Assembly: GCA_013400115.1 (NCBI GenBank)
Contig: VXBP01005062.1
Location: 1-64,000, forward strand
Length of the DNA: 64,000 bases
DNA from: Rhinopomastus cyanomelas
Lineage: Eukaryota > Chordata > Aves > Bucerotiformes > Rhinopomastidae
Direction: 5' to 3'
The notes below the pieces were generated by a model, which saw only the letters and a list, made by a program, of their open reading frames with translations, did no database searches and was not told the DNA's origin. The translations under genes were made by a program, and so were the position numbers. This document shows, one piece after another, positions 49,301 through 54,862 of this stretch. Each line of letters opens with the position of its first letter. The stretch's first letter is position 1.

Positions 49301-51308
49301 CATCTATAACAGCTAGTGCCCTGGCAGCAGCTGCGGTCAACCCATGCCGTCCCCAGAGCTGTGGCACCCACAGTCCCACCTCCCTGCTCCACTCCCGGCG
49401 CTGCTGTGTCTCTGCCAGATGATCCCCCCCCCACATCTGGCACAGCAGCCGCAGCAGTTTCCCTAACACCTGTTACGCTGTGAGAAACACTGTGCCAGCA
49501 CCAGCCGGGGTGAGACAAACACCCTCGGCTGGCACCGAGCCGAGACGCTCCCAGCCTCGCTGCTGGGGCAGATCGCCGAAACCAGCCCCCCAGGAAATTC
49601 CCAGTGCGACACCCAGTGCAACCAGTACCCCCAAGGTCCCAAGTGTTCCGGCCACCAGACACCCCGGTGCCCCCAAAGCCCCGTTTGCATCGCCAGGGTG
49701 AGCAGAGGCGATGGAATAATTAGAGCAGCAAATAACCCAAATCCGGTTAAAGTGACTGTTAACTGCCTGGCTGGCACAACCGCGGCTTAGCGGGGATGTT
49801 CTCCCTCCCTCCTCCTCCCAGCAGAGCGTGACCCTGACACCGGGATGGGGACACAGGGAGAGTCACACCCAGGGCTGGAGCTGGCGGCCAGCAGGCAGAG
49901 ATGGGCACAGGGCCGGCTGTGCCAACCTCGCAGCGAGCACAGCCCATCGCGCAGCAACCCCTGGGGTCACTCTGGGCTCTGGCACTGCTGGCAGCAGCCT
50001 GTGCCAGCCCAGCACCCAGCGCGATGCTGAGGCTGGGCTGTGATATTTTGCCCAGCGGAAGCCACCGCCTGCCCGACGCTGGGCCATAAACATCTCCGTG
50101 TGGTGGGAGCTCAGCCTGCTTCTGCCCCCAGGATGAGCTGCCTCGGCATCTCCCAGCTTCAAACTTTGTGCTCAGCCCCTTTGTGTAGGATCTGGCCCCT
50201 GCTGGGCTGAAGACCTTGGGCTCGCTCCGACCTCACCAAGAGCACCGCGGCCGGCAGAGCCAGGCAGCCGCTGCCTCGCAGCCTGCAGAGCTGCACCCAG
50301 CCGGGTGGGAAGGACGTTTTGGGTAGGGAGGGGTTAAACCTCACTGCAAATACCTGCATCTCCCAGGAGGAAAAGCTGCTGTTGGAAATCCCCCCCTGGT
50401 CTCACGCAGGGATCTGGATGCAGCTGGAGGGTGAGGAACGACACGACACAACGCGCCGGAGTTTGCCGAGGGAGCGGGCAGAGCTTCCCCCGGGGGGCGG
50501 CTGTGGCTGGACAAGCCCCCCCGATCCCAAGCTGGGCGATGCCGGAGCCCATCTCCAGCTCACCAGTGGCTGGAGCGGGCTGCACCACCGAGACCGATCA
50601 ACCAGAGGGTCTGAGCCCAGCTGGCAGCCTGCAGAGGCACCGAGCCGAGAACGGACGAGGCACAGGGGAGCATCAACCACAGCGGGAAAGCACAGCAACT
50701 GGTGGCTCTGGGGACACTTGCCTAGTTTGGGCTCAGCCGCCAGCCTGGCTGCAGCAGGGACACTCCCAGGGCCACCCCGCAGCCAGGGCCAGCGCTGGAG
50801 CAGAGCTGTGACAACCTCCCTGGCTGGAGCAGAGGGATTGTCACCGCTGAACGTGCTGCCAGCGATGGACAGCGTGGCCGGCAGCTGGAGGGGCAGACAG
50901 CAAGATGGGGGAACAATGCCCAGATCCACCCCCCCACCTTTCCCCCCCCGAACTCCCGTGGAAACTTAGCAACTCACTGCAGTCGTCGGACTCGTAGCCC
51001 TCGGGGTCCACCAGCTCCTCGGGTGCCTGGCCCTTGGCCGGCGGCTCGGCAGGCGTCGTGCCATGGGCTCCGAAGAGGTTGTCCACATCCTCGTCCTGTT
51101 CGCGGGGCGCCTCGGCGGGGCTGACGGAGGGCTGGCTGACAGCGGGGCGCAGGGGGCCACTGCGGCCGACGGCGGCGGGGAGCCCGCGGGGAAAGCGGGG
51201 GAAGTAGTCGGAGATCTGCTTGATGGGTTTGATGGGGCCGGGGCAGACGTCAATGGCCATGTGCTCCTGGATACTTATGGTCATTTTCTCTCCTTTGCGG
51301 AGTGTCAT
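19172..51308 (-). CDS. DOC2B: DOC2B, double C2-like domain-containing protein beta, complete
   Basis: Joined exons 51308-50978, 39572-39493, 33206-33132, 29264-29155, 22646-22520, 22359-22202, 20567-20486, 20288-20192 and 19308-19172 give 398 residues; all nine phases agree. DOC2B is a high-affinity calcium sensor that binds phospholipids, SNAREs and Munc13 in spontaneous and asynchronous neurotransmitter release and in insulin secretion. The N-terminal Munc13-interacting stretch lies at about 10-40. C2A (about 112-235) has ligands Asp143, Asp149, Asp204 and Asp206; C2B (about 252-385) has Asp283, Asp289, Asp343 and Asp345, with a polybasic run KKSKHKTAVKKK at 302-313. The human protein is 412 residues; the difference lies in the N-terminal linker. 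The MTLRKGEK start and the ending LPGAVLSD match the family, and linker and C2 sequence favour DOC2B over DOC2A. Its CpG-island promoter lies upstream of exon 1. Confidence 0.96.
19313..19332. repeat. (GA)n microsatellite at the exon 9 acceptor
   Basis: About nine GA units on the + strand. On the transcribed strand it is a (CT)n run touching CCAG, so it acts as the polypyrimidine tract of DOC2B intron 8. Confidence 0.85.
19385..19640. repeat. 39-bp minisatellite in DOC2B intron 8
   Basis: The core GGATGTTGAGGGATGCTGG recurs at 39-base spacing (19478, 19517, 19556, 19595), with degenerate half-copies on both sides. Because 39 is a multiple of three, an open frame of 13-residue repeats appears on the + strand; it is not a gene. 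Confidence 0.88.
20192..20288 (-). CDS. DOC2B: DOC2B exon 8
   Basis: Residues 322-353 plus one base: EFCYEIKHGDLAKKTLEVTV then WDYDIGKSNDFI. It carries the C2B loop 3 calcium ligands Asp343 and Asp345. Confidence 0.96.
20486..20567 (-). CDS. DOC2B: DOC2B exon 7
   Basis: Residues 295-321: YLKPDEDKKSKHKTAVKKKT then LNPEFNE. It contains the C2B polybasic strand used for PIP2 and SNARE contacts in this family. Human has LRPDVD where this bird has LKPDED. Confidence 0.96.
20568..22201 (-). other. DOC2B intron 6
   Basis: About 1.6 kb without CR1 copies. GC-rich, with short spurious frames. Nothing further is supported. Confidence 0.8.
22202..22359 (-). CDS. DOC2B: DOC2B exon 6
   Basis: Residues 242-293 plus two bases: IDKTEDKSLEERGRILISLK, then the start of C2B through loop 1 (AAMDANGYSDPYVK) with Asp283 and Asp289. 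The first residue is Ile where mammals have Val. Confidence 0.96.
22360..22519 (-). other. DOC2B intron 5
   Basis: A short 160-base GT-AG intron, phase 0. Nothing else seen. Confidence 0.9.
22520..22646 (-). CDS. DOC2B: DOC2B exon 5
   Basis: Residues 200-241: ISVCDEDKFRHNEFIGETRI, then PLKKLKPNQTKNFNICLEKQ and LP. It has the C2A loop 3 ligands Asp204 and Asp206 and the linker to C2B. Confidence 0.96.
22855..23010 (+). mobile_element. Degraded CR1-type fragment
   Basis: The order 'gattatcagagggctggagc', 'ggacaggctgagaggttgtt' and 'cagcctgaaaagaaggctc' matches the internal 3' part of CR1 copies. Confidence 0.65.
23146..23243 (-). mobile_element. CR1-type LINE 3' end
   Basis: A 'tcatagaatcattagggatg' start and 'gatcatctagtccaatcccc' show the reverse of the CR1 3' terminus. 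Confidence 0.85.
23535..23640 (+). mobile_element. CR1-type LINE internal fragment
   Basis: 'ctggaatattgtgtccagct' and 'cagttctagaaggacacaga' belong to the CR1 segment seen complete at 32,395-33,018. An undetermined base lies at 23,627. Confidence 0.75.
25040..25093 (+). mobile_element. CR1-type LINE 3' tip
   Basis: Only the last 54 bases: 'ttggactggatgatcttttg', then 'aggtcccttccagtcccta' and 'atgttctgtgatct'. Confidence 0.8.
25315..25565. other. AT-rich homeobox-motif block, DOC2B intron 4
   Basis: Unique-looking AT-rich DNA in an otherwise GC-rich intron, with ATTTAATGAGTCATAATG, ATGATTAAACAC and GAATAATGCATGG. Such islands in introns are often conserved enhancers; conservation cannot be tested here. 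Confidence 0.35.
25836..25968 (-). mobile_element. CR1-type LINE 3' end
   Basis: 'cttgaaagaccatctagtcc' and 'ggttttaaacgtctccagag' in reverse CR1 order. Confidence 0.83.
26327..26420 (-). mobile_element. CR1-type LINE 3' end, short
   Basis: Begins 'cacagaatcaatcacagggt' followed by 'cacctagtccgagccc'. Confidence 0.7.
27020..27290 (+). mobile_element. CR1-type LINE fragment
   Basis: 'ggacaggctgagggagctgc' and 'ggacaagaggagatggtttg' are internal CR1 sequence in + orientation, head to head with the next, reverse copy. Confidence 0.78.
27300..27890 (-). mobile_element. CR1-type LINE, about 590 bp
   Basis: A reverse-strand copy running from 'acaccacatctaagcgactt' through 'gcgatgaggtctcccttcag' to 'caggacctgcaggtccct'-type sequence. 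A 185-codon - strand frame (27,364-27,921) lies in it and is transposon-derived (residues such as KKKRLKGDLIALFNYLKG are typical of the CR1 tail). Confidence 0.88.
29155..29264 (-). CDS. DOC2B: DOC2B exon 4
   Basis: Residues 163-198 plus two bases: ANKLRTKTLHNTLNPTWNET then LTYYGITDEDMIRKTL. C2A strands 4-6. The motif NPTWNE is the standard C2 signature after the loop 1-2 region. Confidence 0.96.
29362..29457 (+). mobile_element. CR1-type LINE 3' tip (diverged subfamily)
   Basis: Ends 'cttctccaaccagaatgatt' and 'ctatggg', the 3' end of a CR1 subfamily that differs from most copies here. Confidence 0.75.
30433..31041 (-). mobile_element. Two CR1-type 3' ends in series
   Basis: A short copy (30,433-30,536, 'tcatagagtcacggaatgac') is followed by a longer one beginning 'cacagaatcacagactgac' at 30,538. 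The longer copy is interrupted at about 31,041 by another CR1 and probably resumes after 31,482. Confidence 0.85.
31047..31285 (-). mobile_element. CR1-type LINE inserted in CR1
   Basis: 'atcatagattcagggttgga' starts a reverse copy of a different subfamily that contains 'cttttccagcttcaaaccat' and 'cacctctctgggcagcctc'. It interrupts the preceding copy. Confidence 0.83.
31286..31482 (+). mobile_element. CR1-type LINE 3' end, third layer
   Basis: A + strand copy ('ccagtgagggtgtcagagcc' to 'ccttccaatccctaatgatt') lying between pieces of reverse copies. Confidence 0.83.
31750..32100. other. AT-rich unique block, DOC2B intron 3
   Basis: It has ATGCTAATCAATGCATTTGC (POU/octamer-like), AGCAATTAATATTCG and CTTTAATTACTC. 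Not similar to the CR1 copies around it; possible regulatory DNA. Confidence 0.3.
32395..33018 (+). mobile_element. CR1-type LINE, about 620 bp, well preserved
   Basis: The best-preserved CR1 3' end in the window, from 'gcctcaaggtctttaagaag' to 'ctgtgattctgtga'. It carries a 191-codon + strand frame (32,363-32,938) ending in the ORF2 tail/3' UTR region, which is transposon sequence and not a host gene. Low divergence from the copies at 40,283 and 62,921 suggests one recent subfamily. Confidence 0.9.
33132..33206 (-). CDS. DOC2B: DOC2B exon 3
   Basis: Exactly 25 codons (138-162): [20 protein letters not shown] then PGASK. This is C2A loop 1 with ligands Asp143 and Asp149. Phase 0 at both ends. 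Confidence 0.97.
33400..33800 (+). mobile_element. CR1-type LINE 3' fragment, other subfamily
   Basis: It ends 'gaggtcccttccaacctggg'; the 3' part ('tgggtaggttggactggatg') differs from the main subfamily. Confidence 0.78.
33812..34258 (+). mobile_element. CR1-type LINE 3' end, about 450 bp
   Basis: 'gctgagggagctggggctgc', 'ggaacaggctgcccagggaa' and 'cttctccaaccttgatgcct' in CR1 order, directly behind another CR1 in the same orientation. Confidence 0.85.
35521..35656 (+). mobile_element. CR1-type LINE 3' end
   Basis: 'ggtctaggtgatcctgctgt' to 'ccctaatgattctatgattc'; a few bases away from a reverse-strand copy. Confidence 0.85.
35661..35760 (-). mobile_element. CR1-type LINE 3' end
   Basis: 'atggaatcacagactgcttg' and 'ggctggaagggatctcagag' show the reverse orientation, tail to tail with the copy just before it. 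Confidence 0.75.
36010..36625. other. AT-rich blocks in DOC2B intron 2
   Basis: Two unique AT-rich stretches, 36,010-36,110 (CGCAATTAAATTACC, GGCTTTTTTAATAGATG) and 36,560-36,625 (TAGCTAATCAATAGG, TTTAATTACGAGG), flank GC-rich DNA. Regulatory use is only inferred. Confidence 0.3.
37371..37610. repeat. 50-bp minisatellite, about five copies
   Basis: TCCTGCCCAATCCTTCGTGC recurs at exact 50-base spacing (37,391, 37,441, 37,491, 37,541), with point differences. Each unit is itself two related halves of about 25 bases. The repeat keeps long frames open on both strands, which are artefacts. Confidence 0.92.
38091..38114 (-). other. DOC2B: Possible 24-nt microexon in DOC2B intron 2
   Basis: On the - strand a strong donor (AAAG then GTAAGG) ends a segment reading LPKLDYRK, preceded by an AG and a long pyrimidine-rich tract. 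It is phase 0 and 24 bases long, so it could add eight residues between Lys137 and Gly138 without a frameshift. I know of no such DOC2B isoform, and the acceptor (GGGGGAAAG) is weak. Confidence 0.2.
39241..39440. repeat. 33-bp minisatellite beside DOC2B exon 2
   Basis: About six units of the pattern GGTGGCTCTGGTGGTCCC plus ACCATACAGGACAAG, 33 bases each, ending about 50 bases into the intron from the exon 2 donor. The three units nearest exon 2 are almost identical, which suggests recent expansion. Confidence 0.92.
39493..39572 (-). CDS. DOC2B: DOC2B exon 2
   Basis: Two bases that complete Thr111, then 26 codons (112-137): TLGTLDFSLLYDQENNALHC then TINKAK, the first strands of C2A. The donor is GTAGGT. 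Confidence 0.96.
40283..40487 (+). mobile_element. CR1-type LINE 3' end
   Basis: 'gagagtgacagagcactgga' to 'ccttccaatccctaatgatt', close to the best-preserved copy at 32,395. Confidence 0.87.
40985..41460. promoter_or_regulatory. Internal CpG island, DOC2B intron 1
   Basis: A sharply bounded CpG-dense block (for example CCGCGACCCCTCGCGTTCGG and GGCCGCGGCTCCGCGGGCGA) about 10 kb inside the gene. Frames of about 270 codons are open on both strands for base-composition reasons. A consensus - strand donor (TCGT then GTAAGT, exon side at about 41,326) lies within it. It may be an alternative promoter or a non-coding RNA start; this is inference. Confidence 0.5.
41481..42100 (-). mobile_element. 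CR1-type LINE, about 620 bp, with an internal duplication
   Basis: A reverse CR1 from 'gtttgggctggaagggacct' to 'aaggtggggtctcacaaggg'. A 119-base unit is duplicated in tandem: 41,661-41,779 and 41,780-41,906, both starting GTCTGAACCT. Confidence 0.87.
42146..42262 (-). mobile_element. CR1-type LINE 3' end
   Basis: 'gggttggaagggaccttaaa' and 'ctccatccaacccagtcctg' in reverse order. Confidence 0.8.
43520..44070 (-). mobile_element. CR1-type LINE split by a foreign 120-bp segment
   Basis: CR1 sequence runs to 'gggcagcctgttc' at about 43,690, breaks, and resumes at about 43,835 ('aaaatgttttgctagtatct') to 'caggcccttccc'. The interrupting segment is an inverted copy of 44,727-44,846. Confidence 0.83.
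43690..43808 (+). repeat. Inverted duplication, copy A (inside CR1)
   Basis: From CAACCCCGCAGCAAGATGCC to ATCCATCTCTGATGAG. It is the reverse complement of 44,727-44,846 with about 10% mismatches, and is inserted in a CR1 copy. Confidence 0.88.
44727..44846 (-). repeat. Inverted duplication, copy B
   Basis: CTCATCAGAGATGGATCC to GGGTTCAG, the partner of copy A about 1 kb away in opposite orientation. It has no CR1 sequence around it, so it may be the donor locus or a member of an unrecognised repeat family. Confidence 0.88.
45008..45064 (+). mobile_element. CR1-type LINE 3' tip
   Basis: 'ttgaaggtcttttccaacct' then 'tgatgattctg'. Confidence 0.8.
45234..45290 (-). mobile_element. CR1-type LINE 3' tip
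   Basis: 'caatcatagaatcattaggt' then 'attggaagggacctcaaaag', reverse orientation. Confidence 0.8.
45430..45787 (+). mobile_element. CR1-type LINE 3' end
   Basis: 'acagctacctgaagggaggg', 'ggaacaggctgcccagggag' and the tip 'cttccaaccgtaatgactct' in + order. Confidence 0.85.
45900..46055. other. Unique TAAT-rich block, DOC2B intron 1
   Basis: GCAGCAATTAGACTTTCGG, CCGCTAATGAAATACG and CGTCGCAATTAGCAACC give three homeodomain-type cores in about 120 bases. No repeat similarity within the window. Confidence 0.3.
46601..46610. promoter_or_regulatory. TATA/MEF2-like element, DOC2B intron 1
   Basis: GTTATAAATAG matches both a TATA box on the + strand and a MEF2 site (CTATTTATAA) on the - strand. 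A second similar element (GCTATAAACAG) lies near 47,017. No gene start follows that I can support. Confidence 0.25.
50978..51308 (-). CDS. DOC2B: DOC2B exon 1 (start codon)
   Basis: Residues 1-110 plus one base. It starts MTLRKGEKMTISIQEHMAID, continues VCPGPIKPIKQISDYFPRFP (Munc13-interacting stretch) and has an acidic linker (EDVDNLFGAHG) ending GYESDDC. The variable Pro/Ala linker is shorter than in mammals. The ATG at 51308-51306 is chosen because MTLR and the following residues match the family start. Confidence 0.96.
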
Positions 51309-51720
51309 GCATGCGGCTGTCGGTGCCGACCGCCCGGACTCTGCCTGAGGGAGCCGTCAAGTTTGTGCCGGGGGAAGAGGAGGCTGGCGAGCGGGGAAGG
51401 CTCCGGCGGGCACCTTAGGTGGTCCTCTCGCCCGCCGCACGCATGCTGCTGCCGCCAGCCCCGGCTCCCGCACAGCCCCTGCTCCTGCCAGCGCTGCCTG
51501 TGAATAAATGAGCGAGACGGAGAGACGGATAAGAGGCAGGGGGTGGGCTCTCGGGTGATGTCACCAGCTAGCAACAAAGCGGTACCCAGCAGCGGAGGAA
51601 TGAGGGCTGTGGCCAGCGCTGCCGCCCCGGCCGCTCGGCCACTGGGGTGGGCAACCGCCCCTTTCCCAGCAAAGCCCCGCTGTGCCCGGGGCGAGCGATC
51701 CACGGGGCTGCTCATCTCCG
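51309..51720 (-). promoter_or_regulatory. DOC2B: DOC2B 5' UTR and CpG-island promoter
   Basis: GC- and CpG-dense DNA directly upstream of the start codon, without a TATA box in the usual place. A CRE-like GGTGATGTCACC lies at 51,554-51,565. The transcription start cannot be placed from sequence alone. Confidence 0.55.
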
Positions 51721-54486
51721 CACGCCCAACCACCCTGAAGAGGCGTCAGTCCAGTCCCCACCAGACTTCTCTGGAGCGGGGAAGGTCACCGTGTGGGGTC
51801 AGGAGATGATGTCCTGTTGCATCGCATCTCCGCCACGCTGCTGAGAGGGACATGGAGCTGCCCCAGCCCTCAGGGACCACGGCAGCCCTCAGGGACCACG
51901 GCATCCCCTGTGCCAGTGATGTGCTTGGCTGCACACAGAGCAGGGGTGTGAGTGGCACGCTGCCCGCTCCCAGTTCCAGCCCACAGATTGTCTCAGGGCA
52001 GGGCAGCCCAGGCTGGATGTCCTGCTGCCATACTGGCCCCAGCTCACAGTAGTGTCCCCTCCAGAGATCAACACCAGCCAGCTGGGCTGAGTGAGCTGCC
52101 CACAGCTTCTGGGGCTGGGAGTGCAGCAGGGGCTGAAGCAACACCTGGCTCCTGCTCACAGCATCTCCCAGCCAGCACAGAGCGATGCATCAGGTAAAGG
52201 ATCATGATGGGCTGGGCCACAGCCCACAGCCATTGTGGCCACGCTCAGCATTCCTCTGGCAGCCTCTCTGAGCAAGGATGGGACCCATCACCAGATGGGG
52301 AGAGGAAGGCTCCCTGCAGCCTGCCACAGGCTCCCTGCTGAATGCTGAGCTGTGGTTTGCTCAGGGAGTTGGTCCAAACTGGTGTTTTTGTCTAATCTCT
52401 TGCGTTCAAATCAATAAACCTGTGGTTCCACAAGCTACTGGGCTTTGGAGCAAGAAGTGCCAGAAGAGAAACACTGTGAGAACAACACGGTGTGTGACGC
52501 CACAGAGAAATTAATCCCACCCTGGAAAACGATGCTGAAATATTCTGTAGGGGCAACTCCCCCAGTGCAGCCTTTCTGCTGGGTCTGGTCTGAAGCTGGG
52601 ACACACTGGGTGTGCTGCTCACCCACCACCACCACGCTGAGCCAAGCGCAGGCAGCACCCTGACCCCACGCAGACCCCATGCCAGTGCACGCGGAACCGC
52701 AGTCTCCCGCAGGCTGGCGCTGCAGATGGCTATTAAAAACAAAGCTGGCTCTTAGGAGAATTTTCCCCAAATCCCAGCGAGATGACACACACAACCTTTT
52801 TGTCTGATGAGGACTTTGGGTTCCATTCAGATTTCAGTAAATGTTAACGAGCGCCCCTGACTCAGAACACACTGACAACAGGCAAAGTAACCTCATCTAC
52901 CTCTCACTGCGAAGCAAATATTTCTCTCCTGAAGCATCCAAACTTGTCATTGCTCTGTACCTCAACATGATGCACAGGGATGCTCTAATGACCTGGGAGA
53001 ACAGAGACTGTTCAGCTGCTCCGTCCTCTCTCTGATGTGTTTTTGCTTTGAGGTGGCTCCTACCTATAGCCAGAGGTCATCTGTGCTGCTCTGCCGGGAG
53101 ACAAACAGCAGCCAGGTCCATCAGCAGATCCAGCCTGAAACAGTTTAACCCTCTTTCCACATCCAAGGACTTCCAGTTTACAAATTCAGATGGAAGTGCC
53201 ACCTGCTTTGCATTCCTGTGGTCCATGGGTGGGGACATGAGGGATGGGAGCATCATGAGATGCACCAAGAGCTCCCTTTGGGTCTGGAACAGCAGGATGT
53301 TCTCATCCAAACAGGCTCCATCTTTGGGCGCAGCCTCCACGGTGCAGTGTGGACTCAGAGAGAATGAAGCAAAAATTGGGCCCGATGCCCAGAAAATAGC
53401 AGCAATTCCCTCTAAGAAAGGGCAAATAAATAAATAAGGAAAATTAAGTTATGTATGAGAGCCTAACGTCATTATTACCATGACAAAGGCATCGCTATTT
53501 CAAATGTTTCTGCAAAGACCACGAGACCCAAACAGACAGGGATTGTCTCATGGGTCAGAAAATCAAGGCTCTGGGAATTATGATGAGTCCCTGGGGTCTG
53601 CCTCCTCCTCCTCCCTCACCGTCCAGCATCCCAAAAGCTGCCCCTCACAGCTCTCAGCCACTGTCAAGCCCAGCAGTGCTGATGAGGGATGCTCAACCGA
53701 TGGCACAAGGAGCACACAGAGACCAGATTAAGGGGCAAGCAAAGGCAGCGCTGGAGCAGGCAAAGCTGGCAGGGCAGGGCTGGCCCTCAAAAGACATTCT
53801 GTCCCCCCAAACCTCATCGACTGGAAGAAACAACAACAAGACCTAGAGTTAATAGCCCCAATGGGATTCTCTAGTCTCTGACTGACCCCAAGCCTACCCA
53901 AAGCAGATGGAGCCTCTCCTTAGTTCATGATGAGCCCCAGAGCAGCCTGGTTTGGCTAAGCCACACTTCTCCTCTAATCTCCCACTGCCTGGAGGTTCTC
54001 CCCTCAGCTGCACACCCCAATATCCCCTGAGGGCTCCCTGAAGGTGCCTGGGACTGGCAGCACAACCGGGCACCGAGCGCTGGCAGCACAGCAGGTAAAA
54101 GGGACAAAAATAGAGAGTGGGGCTGGGAGACAACAGCAGGGCTTGGAGATACAAAGCCAGTTTCCAGGTAAAGCTTTTAATTCCCACCGTCTGTCTAATG
54201 CCCTGGAATGTGACTTGGTTTGATCCCTCACTCTGCCAGGGTGATTCAGAGCCGCTGCACTGCCCACGCACAGAGCCTTCGTCTCCTGAAGGAGACCACT
54301 GGCTCCATCAGCCCCACAACAGTGGGGAGAGAGTTTAGCTAGATGGTTTTGTTGCTGCTTCCAGCAGCAGGACCAACAGCTCTGCCTGGCAGGGGATATC
54401 CCACCCCTGCAGGGAGGGAGGACACCCTCTAGAGAAGGTGAAGGTGGCCATCACACAGCCAACATCAAAGCAACAATGGGACCACA
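51721..54486. other. Intergenic stretch upstream of DOC2B
   Basis: No supported gene. Open frames on both strands at about 53,048-53,437 looked protein-like but match no family and lack splice sites. Nothing else recognised. Confidence 0.5.
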
Positions 54487-54862
54487 CAGTCACAGTATCA
54501 CAGGGTTGGAAGGGACCTCCAAAAGGCATCTAGTCCAACCCCTCTACAACAAGCAGGGCCATCACTCACCAGACCAGATTGCCCAGAGCCCCATACAGCC
54601 TGAGCTTGAACGGCTCCAATGATGAGGCCTCCACCACCTCTCTGGGCCTGTTCCACCCTCGGATTCAAGGACTTTTGCCTCCTGTCCAGCCCCTACTCTG
54701 TCCTTTTCCAGCTTCAAACCATGACCCCCCCCCCCCCCCCCNNNNNNNNNNNNNNNNNNNNNNNNNNNNNNCTATCGTTCCCTGCCCTTGGGAACAGTCT
54801 TCTCCAGCCTTCTCACAGCCCCTTTCAGGGACTGGAAGGTTGCTAGAAGGTCCCCCCAGAGC
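54487..54862 (-). mobile_element. CR1-type LINE 3' end containing an assembly gap
   Basis: 'cagggttggaagggacctcc' through 'cttttccagcttcaaaccat', then a run of C and the gap, resuming 'ctatcgttccctgccctt'. Confidence 0.85.
54742..54771. other. Assembly gap (30 N) next to a C run
   Basis: Thirty undetermined bases follow a homopolymer of about 16 C. The gap size is probably nominal. A single N also occurs at 23,627. Confidence 0.99.

Larger units (their letters stand above)
39573..50977 (-). other. DOC2B intron 1
   Basis: 11.4 kb. Contents: CR1 copies at 40,283-45,787, the CpG island at 40,985-41,460, the inverted duplication, and TAAT-rich blocks. The stretch 46,900-50,950 is GC-rich unique DNA with many spurious frames on both strands and no recognisable gene. 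Confidence 0.75.

Noticed and set aside
50402..50969. Frames of about 200 codons next to DOC2B exon 1
   Set aside because: GC-rich intron 1 sequence directly after the exon 1 donor; no domains.
53048..53437. Protein-looking frames on both strands upstream of DOC2B
   Set aside because: No family recognised, no start context or splice sites, and the two frames exclude each other.
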